The translations under genes were made by a program, and so were the position numbers. From NCBI GenBank assembly GCA_934663775.1, contig CAKUKU010000003.1, positions 1-64,000 on the forward strand: a stretch of DNA of 64,000 nt, written 5' to 3'. The notes under the pieces are model-generated. The model did not search any database. It was not told the DNA's origin and was given only the letters and a program-made list of their open reading frames with translations. Positions within the stretch are counted from its first letter, which is position 1, and each line of letters opens with the position of its first letter. This DNA comes from an uncultured Ellagibacter sp. (lineage in GTDB: Bacteria > Actinomycetota > Coriobacteriia > Coriobacteriales > Eggerthellaceae). Shown here one piece after another: positions 8,637-17,380 of this stretch.

Positions 8637-8855
8637 TTAGCGGACGATGTTGCAGTCGGGTTCGAACTTGTGGATGGTTTTCTGGGCCTCGTCGAGGATT
8701 TCGTCGAAGCGGGTGTCGTCGGCTACGAGCGTCATCTTCTGCATCATGAAGTTGACGGTGCACTTCTCGACGCCGGGCATCTTGCTGATAGCGTCCTGCA
8801 TCTTGGCTGCGCAGTTGGCGCAATCGAGGTCTTCGAGCTTGAACGACTTACGCAT
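8637..8855 (-). CDS. Free-standing HMA-domain metal-binding protein
   Basis: 72 residues forming one heavy-metal-associated domain. The metal-binding loop DCANC (10-14) sits in the usual place, with a ferredoxin-like pattern around it. Such proteins deliver metal to, or replace, the N-terminal domain of P1B-ATPases, and the ATPase encoded downstream has lost that domain. An Asp just before the CxxC is common in Zn/Cd-type HMA domains. Clear AAAGGA ribosome-binding site. It follows the repressor gene by 54 nt and is probably co-transcribed. Confidence 0.9.
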   Translation of the reverse strand: MRKSFKLEDLDCANCAAKMQDAISKMPGVEKCTVNFMMQKMTLVADDTRFDEILDEAQKTIHKFEPDCNIVR

Positions 8856-8909
8856 GGGGGGAGTCCTTTCCTCGGGTTTTATGTGAGCCGGAATTCGGTC
8901 GGTTCCTTA

Positions 8910-9365
8910 TTATTCGCAGATGTGCGTCATGCCCTGGGCGAGCATGGTGTAGACGTGGTTGTCGGAAAGCGAGTAGATGACGTTTTTGCCGTCACGCTGG
9001 AATTTCACGAGGCGGGCTTGCTTCAGCGTGCGCAGCTGATGCGACACGGCGCTTTGCGTTGCGCCGACGATCTCGGCGATGTCCGCGACGCAGCGGTCGT
9101 GCCCCATGAGCGCGTAGAGGATTTTGATGCGCGTGGTGTCGGCGAACACCTTGAACAGGTCGGCCAAATCGTAGAGGAGCTCCTCGTCGGGCATCTCGTC
9201 GAACAGGCAGGATGTCTCCTCGCGATTGCAGCCGCAGGGGCAGGCTTCCTCGGAAGGGGAGGGCGTGCTTGTGCAGGGCGCCTCCGCGGAGTTCGCGCGA
9301 GGCGCGTTCGCGGCGTTCACGATAGACTCTGCCTCCTGCACGATGTGATTGGGGCTTTCCGTCAT
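8910..9365 (-). CDS. ArsR/SmtB-family metal-sensing repressor
   Basis: 151 residues with a winged-helix DNA-binding domain (about 63-135; recognition region GATQSAVSHQLRTLKQARLV). Asp135, His137, His148 and Glu151 have exactly the 2-11-3 spacing of the SmtB/CzrA alpha-5 zinc site (Asp104, His106, His117, Glu120). The N-terminal extension is Cys-rich (C42, C44, C46, C53) and Cys92 stands where CadC has its ELCVCD pair, so a second softer-metal site is possible. I chose the ATG at 9365, with AAAGGAG upstream; an ATG at 9398 lacks a ribosome-binding site. First gene of the metal-efflux operon and its likely repressor. Confidence 0.9.
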   Translation of the reverse strand: MTESPNHIVQEAESIVNAANAPRANSAEAPCTSTPSPSEEACPCGCNREETSCLFDEMPDEELLYDLADLFKVFADTTRIKILYALMGHDRCVADIAEIVGATQSAVSHQLRTLKQARLVKFQRDGKNVIYSLSDNHVYTMLAQGMTHICE

Positions 9366-9408
9366 GAGGGCTCCTTTCGCGATTTTTTGTTTACTCATTC
9401 ATGTAAAC

Positions 9409-9428
9409 ATATGAGCAACTGTTCATAA
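9409..9428. promoter_or_regulatory. SmtB-type operator
   Basis: ATATGAGCA-AC-TGTTCATAA is an imperfect inverted repeat matching the classical ArsR/SmtB operator (ATATGAACA-N2-TGTTCATAT). It lies directly downstream of the -10 on the minus strand, where bound repressor would block initiation. A second palindrome, GTTTAC/GTAAAC (9389-9408), follows. Confidence 0.8.
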
Positions 9429-9455
9429 GTATAGGAATGCCGATGGTGATGTCAA
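9428..9455 (-). promoter_or_regulatory. Promoter of the metal-efflux operon
   Basis: On the minus strand a perfect TTGACA (9455-9450), 16-nt spacer and TATACT (9433-9428). The region 9456-9672 to its right shows no gene. Confidence 0.8.
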
Positions 9456-9672
9456 GGGGCGTGAAGCAAAAAATGAGTGGCACTCGGACGGGGGCTGAAG
9501 AGACAGGTTGGCATCGCCCGATTGAAGCTATGCCCGTGGCGCGCTACCGGGACCGGGCGACCCCCTTAACCGCTTTTTGTCCAGAATAGTTGATTTTCGC
9601 GTCGGGGACAGGAGGGCCGATTGCATATGGGTCCCGAGGTGTTGCTGCAAGGTGCAAGTGAGCTGGGCGCCC

Positions 9673-10320
9673 CTAGATTGGCCTGCGGGCAACTAGGTGG
9701 GCGCGAAAGCCCTTCTGGGCCTCGAGCTTGAGCAGGTCGAACCCGGCCCCCTCGGCGAGCGCGCGAAGCTCGGACATCTTGCAGATCCGGATATCGCCGT
9801 GACCCGCGAGGCGCGCCAGCGGCAGCTCAAAGGTGTTCATGAGCCACACCACGAAGTCGCTCGACGTGTAGTCGCGAAGAATCAGGCGCCCGCCGGGGCG
9901 CAGGACGCGCGCCGCTTCGGCGAAGAACCTCTCGGGGTGCGGATAGTGATGGAAGCTGTTGGAGCAGAGCACGGCGTCGAAGCTTTCCGCCTTAAATGAC
10001 AGCGCCTCCGCGTCTCCGACGACGAAGCGGACGTTTTCGAGCTGCTTGGCGCAGGCGACCTCGATCATTCCGGGCGTGAGGTCGAGCCCCGTCAGGCGCT
10101 TGTCCGGGTATTCTCTGTGCAAAAGCTCCAGGACCGCTCCGGTTCCGCAGCCCACGTCGAGCACGTCCTCGAACGGCTCGAGCCGCAGCTCCTCGAGCAT
10201 CTGCGGATAGTCGTCCTTGCAGATCTCGTAGATTCCGGCGTGGCCGGATTCGTAGATCCGCGCCGCCTCGGTGAATTCCTTGATGGAGAGCTGCTTGAGC
10301 TCGTCTGCAGACCTGGCCAT
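9673..10320 (-). CDS. SAM-dependent class I methyltransferase
   Basis: 215 residues with the Rossmann methyltransferase signature VLDVGCGTGAVLELL (motif I), an acidic end of beta-2 (LTGLDLTPGM), GDAEALSF and a post-motif SFHHYPHPERFFAEAARVLRPGGRL as in UbiE/BioC-type enzymes. Substrate unknown. The ATG at 10320 follows AGGAGG; upstream in-frame sequence belongs to the ABC permease gene. It starts 8 nt after the permease stop codon and is probably translated from the same transcript as the ABC transporter. Confidence 0.88.
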   Translation of the reverse strand: MARSADELKQLSIKEFTEAARIYESGHAGIYEICKDDYPQMLEELRLEPFEDVLDVGCGTGAVLELLHREYPDKRLTGLDLTPGMIEVACAKQLENVRFVVGDAEALSFKAESFDAVLCSNSFHHYPHPERFFAEAARVLRPGGRLILRDYTSSDFVVWLMNTFELPLARLAGHGDIRICKMSELRALAEGAGFDLLKLEAQKGFRAHLVARRPI

Positions 10321-10328
10321 GGGCCCTC

Positions 10329-12995
10329 CTATTCCTGAACCTTGAGCGCCTCGGCGAGACTGACGCGCTTGATGGAACGCGTGTGCAAAAGCGCCACGAC
10401 GAGGTAGGTCGCAAACCCGATGCCCGCGCATTCGGCCATCGACCACCACGGCACGTAGATCTCGATGTTGCCGTTGTAGGCGAGCAGCATCGCGCGGAAG
10501 ATCGCGGTGAGCGAGCCGATGATCACGGGCAGGCTCAGCACGAGCGAGGCCGCCACGCACAGTGTGATCGAACGGATGTAGAGGCGCGAGATCTCGCCGT
10601 CGCGGTAACCGAAGACCTTCATGTAGCTGATGGAGCGCGCGCTGCGGTCGATCACGGCCTTGGTCAGCAGGTACATGAACAGCAGGAAGATGAACACGGC
10701 GAGCCCGACCATCATCCCGATCAGGTCGCTCATCATGCCGATGAACTGGTCGCCCACGGCGCGCATGTCGTCGGGCGTGGTGTCGCCGGCGAAGTAGCGC
10801 GCGTCGAGGTCGAGCTTCTCGTTGCTCGCGTAGCCGTTGAAGTACGAGGCATCGTTGCCGAAGAGCTCGTTGAAGTCGCCGAGGGCCATGTAGACGTTCA
10901 TGTCTGACTTGGAGCCCCAGGCGGAATCGTCGCCGGCGTATTCGAGGGAGTAGTCCTTGTCCTCGTACTTGTCGTGGAGGTCAACCTGTTGCCCTTCTTT
11001 CCAGCCGAACTTATCGAGAAGTCCGCGGCCGAAGACGACGCGGCCGTCGCCGACGTCTAGGTCCTTCCAGTAGCGCGAGTTGGGCGAGACGCCGTAGACG
11101 GTCACGGTTTCGATGCCGTTGCCTTCGCCGCGGTCGTATTGCAGCTGGTAGACGGCGTACTTCTCGGCCTGCGCGATCTTCTCGGCGCCGTTGTCGGTGG
11201 TGTTTATGGGGTGGATGTCGTCGTTGTCGGCATCGATGTTGGAAGCGTCGTCGATAAGGTCGATCACCTCGTCGCGGTTGCAGCCGAGGGTATCTGCGAT
11301 GTCATCGAGGCTCGCGTAGAGGGCGTCCTTCTTTGCCTGGACCTCATCGAGTGCGGCGCTTGCTGCCTGCATGTTGTCGGCGTTAGGCGAGGTCGCGAGG
11401 GCGTCGGCCGCCGCCTGGGCCGCGTCGGCCGCGTCATCGAGCTCGTCCTCGGCGTCCTCGGCGGCGGAAAGAAGGGCGCCGTCGACGGACTGGAGGCGGT
11501 CGAGCGCTGCCCACTGCGCGCGCTGCTCGGCTGTGCCCTCAAGCTCGAGCGGGGCCTTGAGCGTGTACTGGTGCTCGGCCACGAGGCTCGTCTCAAGGTT
11601 GTCGGCGTAGTGCGTCATCGTGGGGAGGATCGCTAGGCCGAAGAGCAGAAGCAGCGAGGCGAAGGCGATGCCCACGAAGAGCGTGGCGAAGTTGCCGAGG
11701 TTTCGCAGAAAGACGCGCAGGCGGAAGCGCGCGACGAAGCCCATGCGCTCGGGCAGCCGCAGTCCGCGTTTGGTGCCTGACTTTCCGCTGGCCTCGTGGC
11801 GCAAAAACTGCAGCGGGGTCTTTCCCATCTTGCGAAGAAGCCCCACAAGCGTGATGAGGATGAGCGCGGCGGCGGGCACCACGGCGCATTTGACGAAGAT
11901 CTCCCAGCTCCAGTACACGTGGAAAGGCGGCAGGCTGTAGGAGCCGTAATAGAGATTGCGCATGGGCTCGGTGAAGAAGGCGACGCCGAGCGCGCACCCC
12001 AGGCCCGCCGCGAAGATGCCCACGATGGCGGGAAGCGCGAGGTAGTGGAGGACGATCTCGCGCTTGCGGTAGCCGCTGGCGAGAAGCGTACCTATGACGG
12101 CGCTCTCCTCTTCGATGGTGGCGTTGGTGAGCACGACGAAGACGAAGGCCATGATCACGATGATGATGTCGAGCAGCGTCGTCCACATGGCGGAGTCGCC
12201 GTCCACGTCGTCGCGCGCGTAGCCGATGCCCTGGTTGGAGTCGGCGTCGATAAGGTCATCCACGCGGGCATCGGCGTCCGTCAAGGCCTCGACCATGTCC
12301 TTTTCGGCATCGGTGCGATCGGCGACGGAGAGGTCGCGGTCGTTGAAGGTGAACGAGTAAGTGTAGGTGGGCGCGCCGCCGGCGTCCTCGAGTGCGGTGA
12401 AGCCGGCGCCCGAGACCTCGGCCACGCCGTAGGTGATGGTGTTCACCGTGAAGTCGGAGTTGTTGGGGAAGAGCGCCTGGCTGTCGGGCTGGGTCATGAT
12501 GCCGCAGATGGTGTAGGTGCGGCCCTCAAGCTCGACCGTGTCGCCGACGGCGAGGCCGTTGTTCGTGGCGAAGACGCGGTCGACGGCGACCTCGTCGCCC
12601 GAGTGGGGCTCGGTTCCCTCGCAGTAGGATGCGATGTCGACCTCGGTGCGGTGGGTGTAGGTGCGCAGTGTACGCTTGGTGCCGTCGTCGCCCGTGGGCT
12701 TCTTTATGGCGGCATCGATCGAGAAGTTCTTATAGAAGGTGACGCCGCCGACGCTCTCCGCGGCGTCCTCGGCGGCCTCGAGCTGCGTGTCGGTGGCTTC
12801 GAACGCCGTCATCATGCGGCCATCTTCGATGGTGTACTCGTCGCGCATGTTGTCGATGAGACAGCCGATGGAGTGGGCGGCGAGCAGGAAGCCCGACGTG
12901 AGGGCGATTGCGCCGCACATGAGCAAGAAGATGCCGAGGTATTTGCCGATGTTGTGCTTGAGCTCGCGAGGGAGCCGCTTTGCGAGAGGTGTCAT
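10329..12995 (-). CDS. FtsX/MacB-like ABC transporter permease
   Basis: 888 residues. An N-terminal helix and periplasm-type domain are followed by a first FtsX-like membrane block (DIIIVIMAFVFVVL, then GTLLASGYRKREIV), a second large extracytoplasmic domain with an Ala-rich coiled-coil segment (DAADAAQAAADAL), and a C-terminal FtsX block (SISYMKVFGYRDGEIS). This two-FtsX layout is typical of Gram-positive lipid or peptide exporters and resistance transporters. The ATG at 12995 lies 7 nt after the ATPase stop; an alternative start further upstream would overlap the ATPase gene. Substrate unknown. Confidence 0.9.
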   Translation of the reverse strand: MTPLAKRLPRELKHNIGKYLGIFLLMCGAIALTSGFLLAAHSIGCLIDNMRDEYTIEDGRMMTAFEATDTQLEAAEDAAESVGGVTFYKNFSIDAAIKKPTGDDGTKRTLRTYTHRTEVDIASYCEGTEPHSGDEVAVDRVFATNNGLAVGDTVELEGRTYTICGIMTQPDSQALFPNNSDFTVNTITYGVAEVSGAGFTALEDAGGAPTYTYSFTFNDRDLSVADRTDAEKDMVEALTDADARVDDLIDADSNQGIGYARDDVDGDSAMWTTLLDIIIVIMAFVFVVLTNATIEEESAVIGTLLASGYRKREIVLHYLALPAIVGIFAAGLGCALGVAFFTEPMRNLYYGSYSLPPFHVYWSWEIFVKCAVVPAAALILITLVGLLRKMGKTPLQFLRHEASGKSGTKRGLRLPERMGFVARFRLRVFLRNLGNFATLFVGIAFASLLLLFGLAILPTMTHYADNLETSLVAEHQYTLKAPLELEGTAEQRAQWAALDRLQSVDGALLSAAEDAEDELDDAADAAQAAADALATSPNADNMQAASAALDEVQAKKDALYASLDDIADTLGCNRDEVIDLIDDASNIDADNDDIHPINTTDNGAEKIAQAEKYAVYQLQYDRGEGNGIETVTVYGVSPNSRYWKDLDVGDGRVVFGRGLLDKFGWKEGQQVDLHDKYEDKDYSLEYAGDDSAWGSKSDMNVYMALGDFNELFGNDASYFNGYASNEKLDLDARYFAGDTTPDDMRAVGDQFIGMMSDLIGMMVGLAVFIFLLFMYLLTKAVIDRSARSISYMKVFGYRDGEISRLYIRSITLCVAASLVLSLPVIIGSLTAIFRAMLLAYNGNIEIYVPWWSMAECAGIGFATYLVVALLHTRSIKRVSLAEALKVQE

Positions 12996-13002
12996 CAGGT
13001 GC

Positions 13003-13719
13003 CTACCAATCGAGCTCGGAGGCGGGCACGGGCGATGCGTTGACTTCATCCTCGGCTAGGCGCCCGTCGCGCAGGCGCAGCACGCGGTCGGCCATGCGGG
13101 CGATGGCGGCGTTGTGCGTCACGATCACGAGGGTGCAGCCGTACTCTCGGTTCACGCGCTCCATGAGCTCGAGCACGTCCTTGGATGTCTTGTAGTCGAG
13201 CGCGCCTGTGGGCTCATCGCACAGGATGAGCCCCGGGTTCTTAACGAGCGCGCGGCCGATGGCGCAGCGCTGTTGCTGACCGCCGGAGACCTGGCGCGGG
13301 AACTTGTTGCGGTGTTCCCACAGGCCAAGCGAGCGCAGGAGGTCCTCCAGGGGAAGCGGGTTCTTGGAGAGGTGCGCCGTGACCTCGATGTTCTCCTTGA
13401 TGGTGAGATCGGGCACAAGGTTGTAGAACTGGAAGACGAAGCCGAGCTCGCGGCGGCGGTACTCGCCGAGGTCTTTGCTTGAAAGCGCGGTAAGCTCGCA
13501 ACTGCCGACAGAAATCGAGCCGCCGTCGGCGCCCTCAAGGCCGCCGATGAGGTTTAAGAAGGTCGATTTGCCCGAGCCGGAGGGGCCGAGCATGACGCAG
13601 ATCTCGCCGCGGTTGACGGCGCAGGTGATGCCATCGAGCACCTGGACTCGGGCCTCGCCGTCGCCGTAGTGCTTGGAGAGTCCTTTGACAACGAGGTAGG
13701 GGGTGGTTGATTTTGCCAT
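13003..13719 (-). CDS. ABC transporter ATP-binding protein (MacB/LolD type)
   Basis: 238 residues with Walker A GPSGSGKS, Q-loop FQFYNLVPDLT, signature VSGGQQQR, Walker B LILCDEPTGALD and H-loop VTHN. It powers the permease encoded immediately downstream; both are needed for the exporter. I took the ATG at 13719; an in-frame TTG at 13746, with AAGGGA ahead of it, would add nine residues. First gene of the operon that continues into the permease and methyltransferase genes, behind the palindrome at 13771-13795. Confidence 0.95.
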   Translation of the reverse strand: MAKSTTPYLVVKGLSKHYGDGEARVQVLDGITCAVNRGEICVMLGPSGSGKSTFLNLIGGLEGADGGSISVGSCELTALSSKDLGEYRRRELGFVFQFYNLVPDLTIKENIEVTAHLSKNPLPLEDLLRSLGLWEHRNKFPRQVSGGQQQRCAIGRALVKNPGLILCDEPTGALDYKTSKDVLELMERVNREYGCTLVIVTHNAAIARMADRVLRLRDGRLAEDEVNASPVPASELDW

Positions 13720-13770
13720 GGGCGTTCTTTCTCGAAAGGGACGCAAGCGATTCCCTTAAGGTTATATTCA

Positions 13771-13795
13771 GCTAACTTATAGCGTAAAAGTTAGC
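13771..13795. promoter_or_regulatory. Candidate operator of the ABC transporter operon
   Basis: GCTAACTT (13771-13778) and AAGTTAGC (13788-13795) form a perfect 8-bp inverted repeat with a 9-nt AT-rich spacer, about 50 nt upstream of the ATPase gene. TATAAG-like -10 hexamers on the minus strand overlap it, so a bound regulator would affect initiation. The regulator is not identified; no regulator gene is adjacent. Confidence 0.5.
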
Positions 13796-14007
13796 CATAT
13801 GCAACGTGCCCCGCCGAGTTTTTGCCTTTTCGAGGGACCTACCGAGTGGCTCTTTCGCATTCGCGATACCGCATCTGGGCGAAAGGGCGAGGCCGAATAC
13901 CCTTCTCTCGTGCGTGAATTCGTTTCGCTCGGGTAAAATAGCCGAACTTCAGTTGTTTTCTGTGCGCGGCGCTCTGCCTGCGCATTTGGTTGGGAAAAGG
14001 GGATCAT

Positions 14008-15390
14008 ATGGCATCTGCGAAAACCGGATCGCGCTCGTCGTGGTCAGGCAAATGGGCATTCATTTTGGCTGCCGCCGCCTCGGCGGTCGGCTTGGGAAAC
14101 ATGTGGCGCTTCCCATATCTGGCGGCGAAGTACGGCGGCGGTACGTTCCTCATCACCTACCTGGTGCTGGTATTCACGTTCGGCGTGTCGCTCTTGCTGC
14201 TTGAGACGGCGATCGGCCGCAAGACGGGCCTCTCGGCCATCGGCGCGTTCCGCCATTTCGGGAAGAAATTCATGTTCATCGGCGTGCTGGCGTCGGTCGT
14301 GCCCTTCATTATCGTGCCGTATTACTGCATCATCGGCGGCTGGGTGACGAAGTATGCCTTCGCCTATATTGCAGCTGGACCTGCGGCTATGGCGGATGGT
14401 GGCACGTTCTTCTCGAGCTTTATCACCGACGGCGTCGACAGCTCGGTCTTCATGCTGATCTTCATGGCTGCGGCGTTCATCATCGTGGCGCGCGGCGTGA
14501 AGGGCGGCATCGAGAAGGCGAACCTCATCTTGATGCCCGCGCTTATCGTGATGGCCATCGCGATCGCCATCTTCACGCTGACGCTGCCCGGGGCCCTCGA
14601 CGGCGCGGCGTACTACCTGATGCCGGATGTCTCGAAGTTCTCGCCGGAGCTGGTCATCGGCGCGCTCGGGCAGATGTTTTACAGCCTGTCGCTTGCTATG
14701 GGCATCATGATCACCTACGGCAGCTACCTCGAGAAGAAGGCGTCCCTGACGCAGTCCGTCACGCGCATCGGCTTCTTCGACCTGGGCGTGTCGTTCCTCG
14801 CGGGCCTCATGATCGTGCCTGCCGCGTTTGTCGCGATGGGCTCGGGCGACGCTGTCGCTCAGAACTCCGGTCCCTCGCTCATGTTCATCATCTTGCCCGA
14901 GGTGTTCGCGGACATGGGTCAAGTGGCGACCATCGTGGGATTCGTCTTCTTCCTCTTGGTGTTCTTCGCGGCGCTCACCAGCGCGATCTCGCTCACCGAG
15001 ACCTGCGTCTCCATCATCCAGGACGGCGCGGGATACTCCCGCCGCAAGTCGCTGGTGATTACCATCGTGTTCATCGTGGTGGCCGGGCTTTTCATCAACT
15101 CGGGCTACAACGTGCTTTCGTTCATCCAGCCCCTAGGCGAAGGCTCCTCGCTGCTCGACTTCGCCGACTTCATCTCCAACTCGGTTATCATGCCGATTGT
15201 TGCGCTTTTGACCTGCGTGTTCGTTGGTTGGATCATCAAGCCGAAGACGATTATCGACGAGGTGCGCATCTCCGCGCCCTTCAAGATGGCGAAAGCCTGG
15301 TCGGTCATGGTGAAGTATGTGGCGCCCGTGCTCGTGGTGGTCATTCTCGTGACCGCGCTTGCCCAATCGCTCGGCATCATGAAGTTCTAG
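14008..15390 (+). CDS. Sodium-dependent amino-acid symporter, NSS/SNF family
   Basis: 460 residues, 11-12 predicted membrane helices. The family signature in helix 1 is intact (AVGLGNMWRFPYLAAKYGGG), including the unwound region that binds substrate and Na+. Bacterial members (LeuT, TnaT, MhsT) import neutral or aromatic amino acids; the exact substrate cannot be read from sequence. The ATG at 14008 has AAAGGGGA upstream. Monocistronic; its neighbour, threonine ammonia-lyase, also concerns amino acids, which may be coincidence. Confidence 0.93.
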   Translation: MASAKTGSRSSWSGKWAFILAAAASAVGLGNMWRFPYLAAKYGGGTFLITYLVLVFTFGVSLLLLETAIGRKTGLSAIGAFRHFGKKFMFIGVLASVVPFIIVPYYCIIGGWVTKYAFAYIAAGPAAMADGGTFFSSFITDGVDSSVFMLIFMAAAFIIVARGVKGGIEKANLILMPALIVMAIAIAIFTLTLPGALDGAAYYLMPDVSKFSPELVIGALGQMFYSLSLAMGIMITYGSYLEKKASLTQSVTRIGFFDLGVSFLAGLMIVPAAFVAMGSGDAVAQNSGPSLMFIILPEVFADMGQVATIVGFVFFLLVFFAALTSAISLTETCVSIIQDGAGYSRRKSLVITIVFIVVAGLFINSGYNVLSFIQPLGEGSSLLDFADFISNSVIMPIVALLTCVFVGWIIKPKTIIDEVRISAPFKMAKAWSVMVKYVAPVLVVVILVTALAQSLGIMKF

Positions 15391-15446
15391 CGGCGCTTGG
15401 AAGACGCCGCGTAGAAGATTGCGCTGCGCTTTCCTTCCAAAAGCAA

Positions 15447-15475
15447 GCAGAGGCGAACCGTTGGTTCGCCTCTGC
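15447..15475. terminator. Hairpin at the convergent end of the symporter and ilvA genes
   Basis: Perfect 13-bp stem GCAGAGGCGAACC/GGTTCGCCTCTGC with a 3-nt loop but no T tract on the plus strand; CTTGCTTTTGG follows on the minus strand. A second stem-loop (15527-15562, GCGCAAAG/CTTTGCGC) sits next to the ilvA stop. Together they probably end both transcripts. Confidence 0.6.
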
Positions 15476-15565
15476 CGTGGGGTGGTGCCGTTGATGCGGG
15501 CGGGGAGTTGCCCTCGCCCGGGCCCTGCGCAAAGGGCGGGGTTTACACTCCGTCCTTTGCGCGCC

Positions 15566-16798
15566 TTACAGGTGCGCTTGGATGACGCGCGGGCGGAAGC
15601 CCTGCCGCTCGAGCGCGTCGACGATCTGCTGCTTGTGCGCGGGGCCGAAGGCCTCGACGGTCACGCGCAGCTCCACCGCCGCGTTGCGGTTGGTAGTGAC
15701 GAACTGGTTGTGATCCAACCGGATGACGTTGCCCTTGTTCTCCGCGATGACCTGCGCGACGTTCACGAGCTCGCCGGGGCGGTCGGGAAGAAGGACGCTC
15801 ACCGTGAAGATGCGGTCGCGCTGGATAAGGCCGTGCTGCACGACCGACGACATGGTGATGACGTCCATGTTGCCGCCCGAGAGAATCGACACGACCTTCT
15901 TTCCCGTGAAGTCGAGATGCCGCAGCGCGGCGACGGTGAGCAGCCCCGAGTTCTCCACGACCATTTTGTGGTTTTCCACCATGTCGAGGAACGCCACGAT
16001 GAGCTCCTCGTCCTCGATCGTGATGATGCCGTCGAGGTTTTTCTGGATATAGGGGAAGATCTTGTCTCCCGGCTCCTGCACGGCGGTGCCGTCGGCGATC
16101 GTGCTCACGTGCGGCAGCTTCACGACGTGGCCGGCTTCGAGTGAGGCCTTCATGCATGCGGCCCCCGCAGGTTCCACGCCGATCACCTTAATGTGCGGGT
16201 TCAGAAGCTTTGCGAGCGTCGACACGCCCGTGGCAAGCCCGCCGCCGCCGATGGGGACCAGGATGCAGTCGACGAGCGGCAGCTCCTGCACGATTTCCAT
16301 CGTGATGGTGCCTTGGCCGGTGGCGACGCCCAGGTCGTTGAAGGGGTGCACGAACGTGAGCCCGCGCTGCTCGGCGATCTCAATCGCGCGCGCGTAGGCG
16401 TCGTCGTAGACGTCGCCAGCGAGCACGACTTCGGCGCCGAGCGCCTTTGTGCGTTCCACCTTGATGTAGGGGGTCGTCGCGGGCATGACGATGGTTGCGG
16501 GCACGCCGTAGCGGCGCGCGGCGTAGGCGACACCCTGCGCGTGGTTGCCGGCGGATGCGGTGATGAGGCCGCGCTCGCGTTCCTCATCTGTTAAGGTGCT
16601 AATCTTATAATATGCGCCGCGCACCTTGTAGGCGCCCGTGCGCTGCATGTTCTCCGGCTTGAAGAAGACGCGGTTGTTGGCGATCTCGCTGAAATACGGG
16701 CTCTCGATGAGCTTGGTTTCCTGGGTGACCTCGCGTACCTTCTGCGCCGCCTGCTCGAAGGCGGGCAGGGTGAGCATCTGCATGACTTCGTCTGACAT
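15566..16798 (-). CDS. ilvA: Threonine ammonia-lyase with C-terminal ACT-like domain
   Basis: 410 residues. A fold-type II PLP enzyme deaminating threonine to 2-oxobutyrate. The PLP lysine lies in AYKVRGAYYKI, the phosphate-binding glycine loop is PIGGGGLATG, and ASAGNHAQGVA is the usual Asn/His substrate loop. Residues from about 330 form one ACT-like domain (FTVSVLLPDRPGELVNVAQVI), giving the 400-410-residue type found in anaerobes, which may be biosynthetic or catabolic. The start ATG 16798 follows AAGGAA. Divergent from ridA, whose product clears the reactive enamine made by this enzyme. Confidence 0.95.
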   Translation of the reverse strand: MSDEVMQMLTLPAFEQAAQKVREVTQETKLIESPYFSEIANNRVFFKPENMQRTGAYKVRGAYYKISTLTDEERERGLITASAGNHAQGVAYAARRYGVPATIVMPATTPYIKVERTKALGAEVVLAGDVYDDAYARAIEIAEQRGLTFVHPFNDLGVATGQGTITMEIVQELPLVDCILVPIGGGGLATGVSTLAKLLNPHIKVIGVEPAGAACMKASLEAGHVVKLPHVSTIADGTAVQEPGDKIFPYIQKNLDGIITIEDEELIVAFLDMVENHKMVVENSGLLTVAALRHLDFTGKKVVSILSGGNMDVITMSSVVQHGLIQRDRIFTVSVLLPDRPGELVNVAQVIAENKGNVIRLDHNQFVTTNRNAAVELRVTVEAFGPAHKQQIVDALERQGFRPRVIQAHL

Positions 16799-16912
16799 TG
16801 TGTTTCCTTGCGTTTCTCTGCGGTTCATAAGCGTTCATCACTATAATCTTCGCGTGCAAGAAACAGCGCAATATTTTTCGAATCTGAGAAAGCTTAAGAA
16901 AGAAGGCACATT

Positions 16913-17290
16913 ATGAAAACCATCTCCACTCAAAGCGCGCCGGCGGCGATCGGCCCCTATTCTCAGGGAAACATCGCAGGTGGGCTTCTGTTCGCGAGCG
17001 GCCAGATCGCGCTCGACCCAAAGACGGGCGAGCTTGTGGGCGCCACCATCGAGGAGCAGACCGCGCAGGTGATGAAGAACGTGGGCGCGCTTTTGGCCGA
17101 GGCGGGCACCGACTTCGACCGCGTGGTGAAGACGACCTGCTTCCTCAACGACATGGACGACTTCGCCGCCTTCAACGCCGAGTACGCGAAATCCTTCGGC
17201 GAGGTGCGCCCGGCTCGCTCGGCGGTTGCTGTGGAGAAGCTTCCCAAGGGCGCGCTCGTGGAAGTCGAAGTGATTGCCGAAGTAAACTAA
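16913..17290 (+). CDS. ridA: RidA enamine/imine deaminase
   Basis: 125 residues, typical of the YjgF/YER057c/UK114 family. RidA hydrolyses 2-aminoacrylate and 2-aminocrotonate released by PLP enzymes such as threonine dehydratase. The start IGPYSQG, SGQIALDP and the C-terminal region RSAVAVEKLPKGALVEVEVIA, with the conserved Arg and Glu, are present. ATG after AAGAAGG. Divergent from ilvA across a 114-nt spacer, a functional pairing. Confidence 0.95.
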   Translation: MKTISTQSAPAAIGPYSQGNIAGGLLFASGQIALDPKTGELVGATIEEQTAQVMKNVGALLAEAGTDFDRVVKTTCFLNDMDDFAAFNAEYAKSFGEVRPARSAVAVEKLPKGALVEVEVIAEVN

Positions 17291-17380
17291 ACGCACGGCG
17301 CCGCGCAGGTTCGGCGTATAATGAAGGAGCAAGGTTCGCGCGCGAGCATAACGCGAACGGTCGTTTGAAAGGAGCGTCTC

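Noticed and set aside
10383..13043. Long plus-strand frames across the ABC transporter region
   Set aside because: Antisense to the permease and ATPase genes, which have clear motifs.
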